A stretch of 5,902 nucleotides of DNA, taken from an uncultured Cellvibrio sp. (GTDB lineage: Bacteria > Pseudomonadota > Gammaproteobacteria > Pseudomonadales > Cellvibrionaceae). The notes beneath the pieces are model-generated. The model saw nothing but the letters and a program-made list of their open reading frames with translations. It did not search any database and was not told the origin of the DNA. The position numbers and the translations under genes were made by a program. The DNA lies in NCBI GenBank assembly GCA_946482385.1, contig CAMLRI010000159.1, positions 1-5,902 on the forward strand, read 5' to 3'. Positions 5,869-5,902 of the stretch are shown in pieces (position 1 is the stretch's first letter; each line of letters opens with the position of its first letter).

Positions 5869-5902
5869 AATTCCGCTACGGCAGCAATAAAAACGGGCGC
5901 CC
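5869..5902. other. Window-end noncoding tail
   Basis: These 34 bp follow the yebC-type stop and hold no gene. The last eight bases, GGGCGCCC, are a perfect palindrome and could be the start of a terminator stem cut by the window edge, but no T-run is in view. Confidence 0.3.

Overview
The window is a compact, one-directional (+ strand) stretch of a gammaproteobacterial chromosome with six protein genes and almost no spare DNA. In order: the 3' part of glnD (PII uridylyltransferase), dapC (succinyldiaminopimelate transaminase), nth (endonuclease III), a roughly 170-bp block of tandem palindromic repeats, a small ArsC/Spx-family gene (yffB-like), dapD (tetrahydrodipicolinate N-succinyltransferase) and a YebC/TACO1-family gene. 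The long DapD of about 340 residues, the DapC type beginning NPDLQRLHAYPFEKL, the MGAQWK-type YebC, and the order glnD-dapC-yffB-dapD all resemble pseudomonads and their relatives. Moderate GC content, with AT-rich wobble positions mixed in, makes a Cellvibrio/Saccharophagus-type organism my best guess. That is an inference from memory, not a search.

Layout: positions 1-2795 hold glnD and dapC, 20 bp apart. The dapC stop overlaps an ATG, and this ATG opens a 22-bp sequence repeated three times. The third, diverged copy is the true start of nth (2836-3507). Directly after the nth stop, 3508-3677 is a noncoding block of 62-63 bp units with GC-rich hairpins and outer inverted ends. yffB (3706-4050) has its own good ribosome binding site just beyond it. 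dapD (4105-5136) and the yebC-type gene (5167-5868) follow with short leaders. The last 34 bp contain nothing I can call.

How the genes relate: DapD and DapC act in the succinylase branch of lysine and meso-diaminopimelate synthesis. DapD makes the keto acid that DapC aminates with glutamate. GlnD reads cellular glutamine through PII, so the cluster joins nitrogen sensing to a glutamate-using amino-acid pathway. Nth (base excision repair), the YffB-like protein and the YebC-type protein have no obvious pathway link and look like neighbours by gene order.

The genes are ordinary housekeeping genes and I see no new multi-gene system. The parts worth a second look are small: the triplicated start region of nth with two ATG-AGC-TAA mini-frames, a non-standard cysteine spacing at the Nth C-terminus, the tandem palindromic element with an exact TATAAT in the loop of each full unit, and near-identical 16-17 bp sequences at the stop codons of yffB and dapD.
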